Shown here: positions 33,255-42,582 of the stretch, piece by piece | How the letters are laid out: the number at the start of each line of letters is the position of its first letter | How positions within the stretch are numbered: position 1 is the stretch's first letter | Assembly (NCBI GenBank): GCA_040389045.1 | Contig: JAZKAT010000006.1 | Coordinates: forward strand, 1-64,000 | Length of the DNA: 64,000 nucleotides | Source of the DNA: UBA5158 sp040389045 | Lineage (GTDB): Bacteria > Pseudomonadota > Gammaproteobacteria > DSM-16500 | Reading direction: 5' to 3' | Notes under the pieces: generated by a model | The model's input: only the letters and a program-made list of their open reading frames with translations | The model's database searches: none | What the model was told of the DNA's origin: nothing | Made by a program: the position numbers and the translations under genes

Positions 33255-35231
33255 ATGAAATCTACCCATGATTTCACGGAGGAACAATTTGATGCCACTA
33301 AAAAATGGCAGGCTTTGTGTGACATTTATAAAATACCTTTTACTACCAAAATTGAAGGACAGCCAAGTCTAAAGGACCAGTTAACGACTCTAGCAAAAAA
33401 ATTCAACCTCCCTTCTTCCTCTCCCGTCTGGGACCAAATCCTTTTAGCGCTTAGCAATAGAAAGCAGAATAATTCATTAGCTCAAGAAGCCTTGAATAAT
33501 TTGAAAAGTAAAATCGGCAGGCCAGTATTTAAAGACCTCACTACAGGCACACGAGATTTAATAGGTCGATTTACCGCAATATTCGCCGCCCAGGAATTTG
33601 CAGCCAGTTCTCTGCATTTCTATGGTCATGGTGTGGAAATGGGGAAAGATCCTGGCGAGTTAATTAAAAATCCGGTAGGTATAGATGAATTTGCATTTCT
33701 TCAAGCGCAAATTATCAATTCGTTAGGCGCTGCTCATGACATTATCCAAGGACTTGGCGCTCCTACCAATGAAATTCGCAGTGCCGAAATTTTTGTAACA
33801 GAAAGTCAAAAAATGATTAATGCACTTATCGCAAATAATAAATACTCAGCCAAAACCATAAAAATCCTGGAACAATACCGCGACCACACCATTCCATTTC
33901 TCGCTGAGGAATGTATTGTGAATGGAACTTATCTGCTGTTTAATTCAGGCAAAAGAGATTTTGATAATGTGCTGACGCAGATAACCCAGGTATTTGAAGG
34001 CGCTAAAAACAAAAAAAATAGCAAAACCTTCGACTCCATGAAACTTGATAAAGATATTGTAGCCATGAAATTAGCCATATCTTTATCTGATACCCGGCGC
34101 AGCGAAATAAAATCGGTGCTTAGAAAATTAGAATCATTATCCGCTATTAAATATAAAGACCTGGACGTACTGGAAAAATTATTACAGAGCGCGGGTATAT
34201 TAAAAGAAAATGAAAAACTTCCAGATATCTCTGACAAAGATAATCAGTATGTGATGGAAAAGCTAATGCAAATAGAAGGATTTTTGTTACGTCTGGGTCA
34301 GAACGTACGAATGACTGCAGAATTAGCCTATAGTAAAAATCCCGAGCGCAAAAAAAGTATTAATACTATTCGCATGGATACACCCGTGGAAATTAGCTTT
34401 GAATCCCATCTTCAACCTTTTTTAAATTCTATTGTTGGCGACTTTGGGGAAGCAGCATTTGCCAAGGCTCTTGGGGAAATTAATAATTTAGAATTATCTA
34501 ATCTTGTTACCTATTATCAGTTGGAGGTCATGATCAATACTCATAATTTTGATTTTGAAGGCTGGGAACGTCATGCAAAAAATTTAATGGTTATGAAAGA
34601 TAATATTGAACGTCTACCAGAAGATGAAAAAAATGAACTTACTGAACTCATTTATTTCATTGCCGCCAAATCTCCAGGGCATAAGGTTGGCCAGGAAATT
34701 TATGAAGCGATGAAAAATTACCGCATTGAACTTGCCTCCAATAAATTACCAGCCAATATGGGTTCGCTTAGTAACCTGGACACCAATATTACTGAAATTA
34801 TCGCTGCCAATCCCCATATTATTCGTAATGACATATCATCAAGCTACACTTCACCAACTCATACCAGAAACAATAGTTATACCCGCGGTAGATTTTATTC
34901 AGATCCCAATATATCATTTTCACCCAAATCAGCAGCGGCAGCCGAAAAGAAACTTAAACAGTCAGATAGTAATTCTAAAACAACCTCGCATGCATTTGAA
35001 TTTATTTCCCCAAAACCCACCCGAAAATCATCGCTAGATAGCGGGCCTGGTAATTTACCGCCGGTTCATCCAAAGTCAAAGCCTGTGGCGAAAGGAGAAA
35101 AAGAAAATATCAAACTGCCACCTATCATGAAAGCAGACAATACTAATCTTACTTTTCACAAAAAGAAACGTTCCACCGCACCAGATGAACTGCCGCCTAT
35201 TGTGGATTCGGGTAAAAATAATAAAAAATAG
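33255..35231 (+). CDS. large hypothetical protein with proline/lysine-rich tail
   Basis: 658 residues, unrecognised. Residues 1-520 look helical and soluble. Residues ~540-658 are disordered, rich in Ser, Pro and Lys, with repeated PP motifs (LPPVHPKSKP, IKLPPIMK, DELPPIVDSG) that look like SH3/WW-type or other short-linear-motif bait. No signal peptide. TATAAT near 33215 may be a -10; no PmrA box. Its stop is 4 bp from the convergent gene at 35236. A translocated effector is a fair guess from composition only. Confidence 0.7.
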   Translation: MKSTHDFTEEQFDATKKWQALCDIYKIPFTTKIEGQPSLKDQLTTLAKKFNLPSSSPVWDQILLALSNRKQNNSLAQEALNNLKSKIGRPVFKDLTTGTRDLIGRFTAIFAAQEFAASSLHFYGHGVEMGKDPGELIKNPVGIDEFAFLQAQIINSLGAAHDIIQGLGAPTNEIRSAEIFVTESQKMINALIANNKYSAKTIKILEQYRDHTIPFLAEECIVNGTYLLFNSGKRDFDNVLTQITQVFEGAKNKKNSKTFDSMKLDKDIVAMKLAISLSDTRRSEIKSVLRKLESLSAIKYKDLDVLEKLLQSAGILKENEKLPDISDKDNQYVMEKLMQIEGFLLRLGQNVRMTAELAYSKNPERKKSINTIRMDTPVEISFESHLQPFLNSIVGDFGEAAFAKALGEINNLELSNLVTYYQLEVMINTHNFDFEGWERHAKNLMVMKDNIERLPEDEKNELTELIYFIAAKSPGHKVGQEIYEAMKNYRIELASNKLPANMGSLSNLDTNITEIIAANPHIIRNDISSSYTSPTHTRNNSYTRGRFYSDPNISFSPKSAAAAEKKLKQSDSNSKTTSHAFEFISPKPTRKSSLDSGPGNLPPVHPKSKPVAKGEKENIKLPPIMKADNTNLTFHKKKRSTAPDELPPIVDSGKNNKK

Positions 35232-35235
35232 TTAA

Positions 35236-37155
35236 TTAAGCTCTTAACTCTGTGGGTGCTGAAAGATGACGATCATTAATTCGATATTCTTCACGAATAC
35301 CATTTGCAAGTGCAACATCAGGGAAAAACGTATTTTGATCGGTCGAAGGTTTTCTTTCTGCTGGTGCTAATTTTTTAAATTCACGTTCGTCTATCGGAAC
35401 GACATCAGCAGATGGCATTAATCTGGGAGTGGTATGAACATTTTGATAAATAGCGCTAACAGGTGTTGGCTGCGTTGCCAAAATCGTAATGATGCTAGCA
35501 GAAGAATTAGGACTTATTGCTGTTGCTGGCGCCGCGTTAACTACCAACGCATTCGTCAGTAATGGTTCATGCTCTTTTTCAACAGTTTCCGCTTGATGAG
35601 TTACACCGTTAAAATACATACCGATTAATTCACGAGCTTTGGAATCGTATAACCCGTATGCCAAACCACCCAGAATTGCGCCAGCGGAAAAGCCCAAGGT
35701 CGCGCCTAAGACCGACCCTGCCGGGCCACCAATCCAGCCAAAACTAAAACCTATCGTCGCGCCAATCATAGAGCCAAACATCGTGCCGTAAGCGATACGT
35801 TGGGTCCAGGGCAGTGTAGTGGCCTTCTGCTCTTCTGGTGAAGTCAGACGCGCCAGACGTATCATATACAAACCGGCTAACCAGCCTGGCACACTGGCAA
35901 TGGCGTTGCCTATGGCGGCACCCATTAAAGAACCACCAATCACCGGCACAAAAAACGGTATAAAAAAGCCTATGGCCGCGCCTACAAAACCAAAAAAGTA
36001 AGAAGAATTTCGCGTCGCATAATCCCAGGAATTATCCGTATCTTCTTTGACATGCCAATTTTTTTGGATATATCGAGTAATGCTGCTGCCGTAAACCCCT
36101 AACGCAATACCGCCAATGACACTACCAATTGACGCACCAATCGCCATTGCCACCGCAGGCAACAAACCAGGCAACAAGAAGAAGCCCAGAGCAGAACCTA
36201 ACGCTATACCTAAGGTGATGCCGGAGCGCACATAGTTATTGCGGAAATTATCTTTTTCAGTAAGCAACTTATCACCAGAAATTTTATTGATAATAGGCAC
36301 TAAGATAAGGCCTGTTACAAATATCCCAACACTGCCCATAGCTCCATACAGCGTGATATCGGCCATCGTTAGTTTGCCAACGCCACCGATTGCATAAGTC
36401 ACCCACGTACCTATCACTTCGCCCACATACATACCAAAAATCAAAAACGTTTTACCGTATTTAGACCAGCCTTCAATCCCGGTTTTATAATGCTGGTTAC
36501 GTAAGTGCAGCGGATATTTTTCTTTATCCATCACATATTCCCTATACAACCAATAAGGAATAGCAATAAATCCTACACCCAGAGCAAAAATCGCCGTCGC
36601 TAAAAACTGGTAAATCAATTGAAACTGCAAGACATCGGCGATCAACAAACCTAATTCTGTGCCAGCGGTAGCTAGCGTCTTAAAAGTTCGATAAAGTGGA
36701 TTTAAAGATTTTACTTTTTTATATTTTTCTTTTAAAGCAAAGTGTAGCCCCGTGGCAATTACCACCCCGCCAATCTTATCCAGCGTACCATCCAACTGAT
36801 TTTCAAAATCATTACTCTGCCTGGGCATTAGCAGGACAATAATAGCCGCGGGCAATCCTCCCAAAAATCTGCTGTCTTCAATCCACCGGCCAAAATAATT
36901 TAATTTATCCTGGTCAGTCAGTTTGTCATCTTTAGGATGGGTATCAGGTAAACGGGGCGATACATCACCTTCGTTTTCAGGAGCGGATTCTGCTCTTTTA
37001 AGTTCGAGGAGAGGAACAGTAATTCGTAGCGGTGAATGAGGAGTAGCATCGGGTGAAGTGGTAATAGAGGAATCGTGCGAACTAGCTGCGACTGGCAACA
37101 GCGCTTCTTTCTCTTCATCGAGAATTTGCTTGGCAGGTGCAACTGAATTAACCAT
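35236..37155 (-). CDS. polytopic membrane protein with repeated glycine-zipper segments
   Basis: 639 residues. Residues ~1-100 hydrophilic; ~110-525 about ten hydrophobic segments, many built as Gly/Ala zippers (AVAMAIGASIGSVIGGIALG, GGSLMGAAIGNAIASVPGW, GATLGFSAGAILGGLAYGLY) and spaced in a repeating manner, so internal duplication is likely. The C-terminal ~110 residues are hydrophilic. GAGG eight bases before ATG. No transporter family recognised. Could be a membrane-inserting effector or an envelope protein. Confidence 0.72.
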   Translation of the reverse strand: MVNSVAPAKQILDEEKEALLPVAASSHDSSITTSPDATPHSPLRITVPLLELKRAESAPENEGDVSPRLPDTHPKDDKLTDQDKLNYFGRWIEDSRFLGGLPAAIIVLLMPRQSNDFENQLDGTLDKIGGVVIATGLHFALKEKYKKVKSLNPLYRTFKTLATAGTELGLLIADVLQFQLIYQFLATAIFALGVGFIAIPYWLYREYVMDKEKYPLHLRNQHYKTGIEGWSKYGKTFLIFGMYVGEVIGTWVTYAIGGVGKLTMADITLYGAMGSVGIFVTGLILVPIINKISGDKLLTEKDNFRNNYVRSGITLGIALGSALGFFLLPGLLPAVAMAIGASIGSVIGGIALGVYGSSITRYIQKNWHVKEDTDNSWDYATRNSSYFFGFVGAAIGFFIPFFVPVIGGSLMGAAIGNAIASVPGWLAGLYMIRLARLTSPEEQKATTLPWTQRIAYGTMFGSMIGATIGFSFGWIGGPAGSVLGATLGFSAGAILGGLAYGLYDSKARELIGMYFNGVTHQAETVEKEHEPLLTNALVVNAAPATAISPNSSASIITILATQPTPVSAIYQNVHTTPRLMPSADVVPIDEREFKKLAPAERKPSTDQNTFFPDVALANGIREEYRINDRHLSAPTELRA

Positions 37156-37413
37156 GCTATTAACCTCATCAAGTTTGAATTGATATGGTTAGCTGCGCAT
37201 AAACTGCAGCTAAAATAGCATCCTGCAAATGGGGATTAACTTCCTGAAAGTGTTACTTTTTTTATTATAATAACTCAAATTTTGACCAATCATAAATTAT
37301 TATGAGAAATTTTACAACCTCTTTTTTGGCAGTTTTAATTTGCAATAACCCGCCAGATATAAAATAATGGCTAAGCCAATGATTAAATAGTGTAAATTCT
37401 CGAGGAAATCACC

Positions 37414-37575
37414 ATGTTACGCTGGGTCTTATTATTTCTTTTGATATCCGTTATCGCCGGCGCGCTGGGCTTCACCGGTATTTCCCACGCCTCCGCCGAA
37501 ATCGCCAAAGTCATCTTCCTGATCTTTGTTGTGCTATTCGTGATCGCGCTAGTGCTGTTAATATTTGGGAAGTAG
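37414..37575 (+). CDS. DUF1328 small membrane protein (copy 1)
   Basis: 53 residues: MLRWVLLFLLISVIAGALGF, then a second hydrophobic stretch IAKVIFLIFVVLFVIALVLL. Both halves match the DUF1328/YtjA family, short inner-membrane proteins often induced in stress. CGAGGAAATCACC before ATG. Two paralogues lie at 44197 and 44412. It ends 8 bp from the convergent gene. Confidence 0.88.
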   Translation: MLRWVLLFLLISVIAGALGFTGISHASAEIAKVIFLIFVVLFVIALVLLIFGK

Positions 37576-37582
37576 CGCTAAA

Positions 37583-38374
37583 TTACCAAGGACGAGGTCG
37601 CTCCGCATCACCTGCCCGCCCCAACCCAAAACTTAGTGACATAAGAGCTGCAAAGATAGACAGTGGATCGATAGTAGAAACTATTATTGTATTAGCTTGA
37701 TTACCTCGACCACAAAATAGACCACCACAGCTACAGGTTTGGGGCCTTTGTCTTTGCGATTCCAGCAATTGATTTTTAGGCAATAACAATTCCTTGCGCC
37801 ACTCGGGATTGGTCTTTTTATTACTTTCTGAATGTAACTGGCGACGTTGAGAAAAAAACAGCTGCTTATCTCTAAGATATAAATCATCATTGGCATATAA
37901 ATTATGAATAGTTTTTTGAACAATTCGGTAAATAAGCGGTTGAAAAGTTTTTTCTAACTCTTTTGCGGTTTCATCTTCAAATCTTATGTGTTGAGCCAAT
38001 TCAAACCCGAAAGTATGATTTAAAACATTTCTAGTTTCTTTATATTTTGAAACCATTGAACGCAGAATAGGCGGAAGTCCATCAGGTAAAGCCGCATCAG
38101 CCTCATACTCGGCTTTATTATTATAATATAAATCATTTAGTGTTTTTAAACTACGAATCACTTCCAAACGTTCAGATGACTCATTATTATAACGTGCATT
38201 TAATTCATCTAATGAAACATTAAAATCTTCACATGATTGATGTAATGCCTGCTGCAAATATAAAATTTTAGTGGCGTGGTTTATCTCTGTTGCCTGACTG
38301 ACAGTAGTAATAACATAACCGTCTTCGCCTAGCATATCCTCTAGCAGCTGCAATTGATCAGGTGTGATTGGCAT
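37583..38374 (-). CDS. hypothetical protein
   Basis: 263 residues, unrecognised. Largely helical and charged, no signal peptide. It has a short Cys cluster near residues 216-228 (TCSCGGLFCGRGN) that could bind metal, then a hydrophobic Ser/Leu stretch and an RPRPW end. Preceded by a textbook sigma-70 promoter at 38440-38468. Lineage-specific; no context clue beyond neighbouring envelope genes. Confidence 0.65.
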   Translation of the reverse strand: MPITPDQLQLLEDMLGEDGYVITTVSQATEINHATKILYLQQALHQSCEDFNVSLDELNARYNNESSERLEVIRSLKTLNDLYYNNKAEYEADAALPDGLPPILRSMVSKYKETRNVLNHTFGFELAQHIRFEDETAKELEKTFQPLIYRIVQKTIHNLYANDDLYLRDKQLFFSQRRQLHSESNKKTNPEWRKELLLPKNQLLESQRQRPQTCSCGGLFCGRGNQANTIIVSTIDPLSIFAALMSLSFGLGRAGDAERPRPW

Positions 38375-38439
38375 AAATGTTTCCTCGTAGATTCTTATTA
38401 TTTTTGATTTTAATAGGTGTATTGCTAAAATAGCTCGAA

Positions 38440-38468
38440 ATTATACATTTAGAGTAATTTAAAGTCAA
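38440..38468 (-). promoter_or_regulatory. sigma-70 promoter for the gene at 37583-38374
   Basis: Minus strand TTGACT (38463-38468), 17 bp, TATAAT (38440-38445). Near-consensus hexamers with optimal spacing, about 66 bp before the start codon. Confidence 0.7.
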
Positions 38469-38520
38469 TTATGATAGTGTGTCTTTATTTTGAACAGGAT
38501 GGCGATACTGAATGAATATT

Positions 38521-38562
38521 TATAGGATGGATTATTGCAAAAAACGCCTAATCCACCCTACA
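38521..38562. repeat. inverted repeat (TAGGATGGATTA / TAATCCACCCTA)
   Basis: Arms TAGGATGGATTA and TAATCCACCCTA around a GC-poor loop, a dispersed palindrome type common in gammaproteobacterial intergenic DNA. It lies just past the stop of the PspC-like gene and may also terminate it. Confidence 0.5.
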
Positions 38563-38566
38563 TTTC

Positions 38567-38773
38567 TCACGCTGGTGCAACGGGAACAATCATCCACATA
38601 ATCCCATAAATCAACAATGCGCAACCGCCGAAAAAGAATAAAATAACAAACGCCAACCTGACCCAGGTTGAATCAATATTATACCGCTCCGCTAAGCCGC
38701 CGCAGACACCAGCAATCATTTTGTCTTTGCGGGAACGATAAAGCTTTTTGACGGGAGCATCTGTTGGCAGCAT
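38567..38773 (-). CDS. PspC-domain protein
   Basis: 68 residues, a stand-alone PspC domain: KLYRSRKDKMIAGVCGGLAE, DSTWVRLAFVILF, one membrane segment, IMWMIVP end. PspC proteins sense envelope stress and bind PspA or other partners. No pspA/pspB nearby. Length fits minimal PspC proteins. Confidence 0.9.
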   Translation of the reverse strand: MLPTDAPVKKLYRSRKDKMIAGVCGGLAERYNIDSTWVRLAFVILFFFGGCALLIYGIMWMIVPVAPA

Positions 38774-38869
38774 TAGTTTAATCCCTATTCTAAAACCCTA
38801 ATTATAATAGATTCTAGAAGCAGTGTCATGCCCGTACCCCTTGTCCGAGAGTGAAGTTTTTGCATTCAT

Positions 38870-40123
38870 TTACGATTTACCAACCGCATCAATAAACGCT
38901 GCCAGCTCATCCAAAAATACTTTTTCAAACGGATTAAACGTCAAGCGCTGTACTAGATGGGTTTTGACGTTTTCTGCAGTAACTTCACCTAAATAATTAT
39001 CCGTGCCAGTTTTACATTGCTGCCATTCCGGTGAATGGATTTTATAGAACAAACAATCATGATATTCCCCATGCAAACCATAAATCGGGTCCGATGCCGG
39101 CATCAAATAAGAAAGATGCGACATATCTAAAATCTTCTGCTCCGGCAGCGCGCCAAAAATAAATTTTATCCGCGGGTCCGCTAAATTTTTATCGGCAGGG
39201 TTTTCCGAATACCATAATAACTTACTCAACGCAGGATGGTTCTTTTCAAAAAAATCCAGATTTACCTGCGCGTCAACCGTCATATCATCCGCACTTTGCT
39301 GCATGAACACCGGAATATTCAGCGATTTCCCACCCAACTCATCCCTGACTTTAGCAACGAGTTTTACAATTTGATAAACCGGATTCAGCGGATACGATTC
39401 ATATTTTACATTGATATCATCACTACGCACCGACAGCCATTTTAAACGCGGAATTAATTGACTCAACCAATACACCGGCGCAACCAAAGCTGAATAAGAT
39501 GTTTTTAAACCAAGACAAGGCCCAAATAACAGCGCTCCTTTATAAGCCCCAGGATTTTGTAAAATTTCATGGACCGCCAGCAAACCACCTAAAGAATAAC
39601 CCATCAAATAAATATTCTTCGCCTGCTCGGCAATTTTCGTCGCGCCAAAATGCGTAGCCTTAATCCAATCCTGATAATTCACCTGCAGCAAATCACCCGG
39701 CACCGTGCCGTGACCCGGTAATAAAATAATATAAACCGCAAAACATTTATCCCGAAAAAACTGACCTAAAAAATTCATAGTATAAGTTGAATCCAAAAAA
39801 CCATGAATTAACAAAATACCATTTTCAAATTTATGATCAGGTCTTCTTGGACAGTCTTTTTCATCAGGTAAAAGTTGTAGAGGGGAATTTTCAGTAACGA
39901 CCGTTTCAGTATTATTAACACCACCTTGCGTGCGCGCCAGCTTAATTATTTCTTTACTGACCGCGATATAATGTTGAAAACTATCATCCTCCTGCACCAC
40001 CAGATGCGTATTCAGACCCGTGTCCCGAAAACGCAAATGATGAGTTGCAGGTGTGCACCATAAAACGATGCAAAGAACCACTAACACTAGAACGCTTATT
40101 ATCCCTAATAACTTCATCGCCAT
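38870..40123 (-). CDS. membrane-anchored alpha/beta-hydrolase (lipase-like)
   Basis: 417 residues. N-terminal signal-anchor (~4-24), then an alpha/beta-hydrolase: oxyanion region LLIHGFLDSTYT (~104-115), LPGHGTVPGD (~135-144), nucleophile S177 in LMGYSLGGLLA, and late Asp/His candidates (QSADDMTVD; LHGEYHDC). Resembles monoacylglycerol-lipase/carboxylesterase proteins. The active site faces the periplasm. It lies 21 bp after the small membrane gene at 40145 in the same direction, probably one transcript. Confidence 0.82.
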   Translation of the reverse strand: MAMKLLGIISVLVLVVLCIVLWCTPATHHLRFRDTGLNTHLVVQEDDSFQHYIAVSKEIIKLARTQGGVNNTETVVTENSPLQLLPDEKDCPRRPDHKFENGILLIHGFLDSTYTMNFLGQFFRDKCFAVYIILLPGHGTVPGDLLQVNYQDWIKATHFGATKIAEQAKNIYLMGYSLGGLLAVHEILQNPGAYKGALLFGPCLGLKTSYSALVAPVYWLSQLIPRLKWLSVRSDDINVKYESYPLNPVYQIVKLVAKVRDELGGKSLNIPVFMQQSADDMTVDAQVNLDFFEKNHPALSKLLWYSENPADKNLADPRIKFIFGALPEQKILDMSHLSYLMPASDPIYGLHGEYHDCLFYKIHSPEWQQCKTGTDNYLGEVTAENVKTHLVQRLTFNPFEKVFLDELAAFIDAVGKS

Positions 40124-40144
40124 AGGCTTGCCGCATCCTGCGTA

Positions 40145-40420
40145 TTATTGTTCGTAAGGCGTCTTATAAGAATCATAAGGATGGCTATCATTATTTTTAG
40201 TGTAAGTATGATTATAATGCGGCGCTATCGTTACTGGTGTAAGAGCAGGTGCTCTATATATTGGAGGACGCTCCATTACCGTATAGTAATAGTAAATAAA
40301 ACCCACGCCTGCCAAAATTACCGCTCCCCACGTAATTACCTGGAAATAGAAAGTTTTGACTTGTTCAAGCTTGCGATTCTGGTTTGAATCTTTATTTGAA
40401 TAGAGATTTTGCTGTGCCAT
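40145..40420 (-). CDS. small single-pass membrane protein
   Basis: 91 residues: polar N-terminus (MAQQNLYSNKDSNQ), one membrane helix (VITWGAVILAGVGFIYYYYT) and a Tyr/Pro/His-rich tail. No family recognised. Upstream partner of the hydrolase gene. Confidence 0.65.
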   Translation of the reverse strand: MAQQNLYSNKDSNQNRKLEQVKTFYFQVITWGAVILAGVGFIYYYYTVMERPPIYRAPALTPVTIAPHYNHTYTKNNDSHPYDSYKTPYEQ

Positions 40421-40592
40421 ACCGACTCCATCTTACTTAACTGTTTGAAACTAGTAGCTTTGTGAAAAACTCGGGGCCATCCCCAACGCTGGCTATTATA
40501 TGTGACATTAATTGATCAATCAATCATTTGTTTATAAAATGTTCGACAATCCTAAAAAATGCTATGCTAAAAGAAAGTCACGGACCCTGTTT

Positions 40593-40920
40593 ATGACTCT
40601 GACCTTAAAACAATTGCTCTATTCTACGGTTAGCTTAACGCTGATAGCGAATTTCTCGGCTTATGCAGACTCACCTTGGCCCGCTAAAAATAGTCATAAC
40701 GCGCGGGCCCCAGCGCATGGCCGGCAAACGTACCACCCCAAGGTCCAGCAAACGCACCCCATAGCGCCGCCCATGTAGCTCATCGTTTTATTGTCGTGCT
40801 CAATATAATAATCAAAGTTTTGACGGGGTGTTAGTTGCGGGCGAAGGTTGTTATGTAGAAGATAGAACTAACGCGGCTACTATTCGGCTGGAAAATTATC
40901 AAGTGCTGGTAAATAACTAA
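40593..40920 (+). pseudogene. small secreted protein gene, frameshifted
   Basis: From ATG 40593 a signal peptide (QLLYSTVSLTLIANFSAYAD) and a His/Pro-rich stretch end at a TAG (40776-40778). A different frame then gives coding-like sequence to the TAA at 40918-40920: FYCRAQYNNQSFDGVLVAGE, GCYVEDRTN and finally ENYQVLVNN. The second part recalls DUF3421-type beta repeats, which end in YEVL. One shift near 40750-40800 would join them. No good ribosome binding site precedes ATG 40593; TTG 40512 and ATG 40539 are in-frame alternatives. Decay or sequence error. Confidence 0.55.
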
Positions 40921-40926
40921 GTTGGG

Positions 40927-41421
40927 TTAACATCTTCTTACCCGTTTTCTTCGGTCTGTTTCTTCTTCTGTTTCTTCTTCTGTTTCTTCTGCTGTTTTTT
41001 CTTCTACTTCTTTTGTTTCTGCTAATTCAACTTTTTCTTCTGCTGCGATTTCTTCTGGTTCAGTATCTTCATCTGAGAATGCATACAAGAAGCCTTCATT
41101 AAGCTTTTTTAAACAATTAAATTCAGTATATGTTTCACCTTCACCTTCAGCTTCAGCTTCGGCTTCGGCTTCAGCTTCGGCTCCCTCTTCAACTCTGTTT
41201 GGAATGGCCAGGGGACTTAAAATCAATCCCCTTTTTCTGGCCAATTTAATTTTCGCAGGTTCAGGCTCATCTGTAGTAGGGGGAGAAGGAGGTGTAGCCG
41301 AGAAAAATCCCCCAATAGAAATCGTCTTAGTATTTATCGATTCAGCGAACTTAGACGCAGGGCTTTCAGTTTTAGCTTCCGAATCGGACAACTTGTCAAC
41401 AGCACCTCTAACAGAACTCAT
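40927..41421 (-). CDS. acidic low-complexity hypothetical protein
   Basis: 164 residues, strongly acidic. It contains a run of alternating Glu-Ala (encoded by a hexanucleotide microsatellite near 41150-41190) and Glu/Thr-rich blocks, then a basic RRKRVRRC end. Proline-rich near residues 43-53. Its ATG overlaps the stop of the bacterioferritin-like gene (ATGA), so the two are translationally coupled. The repeats invite length variation. Function unknown. Confidence 0.65.
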   Translation of the reverse strand: MSSVRGAVDKLSDSEAKTESPASKFAESINTKTISIGGFFSATPPSPPTTDEPEPAKIKLARKRGLILSPLAIPNRVEEGAEAEAEAEAEAEGEGETYTEFNCLKKLNEGFLYAFSDEDTEPEEIAAEEKVELAETKEVEEKTAEETEEETEEETDRRKRVRRC

Positions 41422-41960
41422 TTTTTAGCGAGCAAATCAGCTAATTCATCAGCGTGATCTTCCTCATCTTCTAAAATTTGTTCCAGCATGCGGCGCGTCG
41501 TCGGGTCATCATTACCAAACCATTCAATCATCTTGCGATAAACAGAAATCACTATCCGTTCCGCTATTAAATCTTCTTTAATCATGTCAACCAGACTTTC
41601 CCCTTTGCCATAATCCGTGGCGCTGCGAGCAAGGATAGTCGCTGGATTAAAATCTGGATTACCGCCCAATTGATTGATGCGCTCAGCGATCATCAACATA
41701 TGCTTTTCTTCTTCTTCGGCATGTTCTTTAAATTCAGCGGCAACCTGCGGGAAATCAATACTCTTGGCGACAATTTGATGGTGGCGATAACGCAACACAC
41801 AAAGAATTTCAGTGGCCAGCGCTTCATTTAACATGAGACAGGCTTGCTTGATATCCAAAGAATAATCTTCAGTGACAGCACCTTCCTGCAGCGATCTTTT
41901 AGCTTCTTTTTTAATTTCTTCAACGTCATACGGCAGTGCGGATTTTTTTATTTTTTCCAT
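41418..41960 (-). CDS. bacterioferritin/ferritin-like di-iron protein
   Basis: 180 residues from ATG 41960, chosen because AGAGGA lies eight bases upstream. Four-helix ferritin-like fold with the iron ligands LNEALATEILCVLRYRHH, EFKEHAEEEEKHMLMIAER, and EDLIAERIVISVYRKM, ILEDEEDHADEL. Resembles Bfr/Dps-like iron storage proteins, with oxidative-stress protection likely. A terminator of the upstream BON gene separates the two. Confidence 0.9.
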   Translation of the reverse strand: MEKIKKSALPYDVEEIKKEAKRSLQEGAVTEDYSLDIKQACLMLNEALATEILCVLRYRHHQIVAKSIDFPQVAAEFKEHAEEEEKHMLMIAERINQLGGNPDFNPATILARSATDYGKGESLVDMIKEDLIAERIVISVYRKMIEWFGNDDPTTRRMLEQILEDEEDHADELADLLAKK

Positions 41961-41981
41961 GTTTCCATTCCTCTTAAAAAA

Positions 41982-42006
41982 AATGGCGGTCAATGACCGC
42001 CATTTT
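41982..42006 (-). terminator. rho-independent terminator
   Basis: AATGGCGGTCA / TGACCGCCATT stem followed on the minus strand by a run of T. It lies after the BON-domain gene and before the ferritin-like gene. Confidence 0.8.
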
Positions 42007-42026
42007 GGTCTGGCTAGTTAATTACT

Positions 42027-42377
42027 TTATTTTGTTGTTTTAACAATTAAGCCTTTATCGTCAACTGACTTCACACCATCAACCTGGCTGGCAATGGTAA
42101 TCGCTTTTTGTTTTTGATCATCAGATTGAACATAACCGGTCAAATGCACTACGCCAGTCTTAGTTGTCTTCACAGAAATATGCAAACTTTTAATGTCCGA
42201 GTCTGCCAGTAAATGCGCTTTAACGTCAGCAGTAATAGCACTGGCCTTGATAAACTTTCCAGTCGATGACGTTGCGGTTGTTGGTGAAGCAGAAGAATCC
42301 GTTTCCGCATGGCTTACTAGAGGAAACACACTCATAGAAACGCTCAGCAACAATATTGAAAGTTTGGATTTAATCAT
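42027..42377 (-). CDS. periplasmic BON-domain protein
   Basis: 116 residues from ATG 42377 (AAGGAG six bases upstream; the frame extends further back without a site). Signal peptide ending VSHAE (~24). One BON domain ~45-116: ITADVKAHLLADSDIKSLHI, GVVHLTGYV, DGVKSVDDKGLIVK. OsmY/BON proteins protect the envelope in osmotic stress; here only one domain is present. Near other stress genes (CsbD, ferritin). Confidence 0.88.
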   Translation of the reverse strand: MIKSKLSILLLSVSMSVFPLVSHAETDSSASPTTATSSTGKFIKASAITADVKAHLLADSDIKSLHISVKTTKTGVVHLTGYVQSDDQKQKAITIASQVDGVKSVDDKGLIVKTTK

Positions 42378-42582
42378 GTATTGCTCCTTGAAGGTGAATG
42401 ACCCGGGCCCGGGCACAAAGAATAGTATAACTAACTTTTCTGCGAATGGCTTTTTTTTATTGCTATCATCCTGAATAAACGGAGCTATTTTTTTACAATA
42501 TTGACGAATATTTACCATAAGCGTAAGGTAATTCTAGTAGTCGGAAAAACGCCCTGTATTTTTTATAAACAAGGAGATTGCC

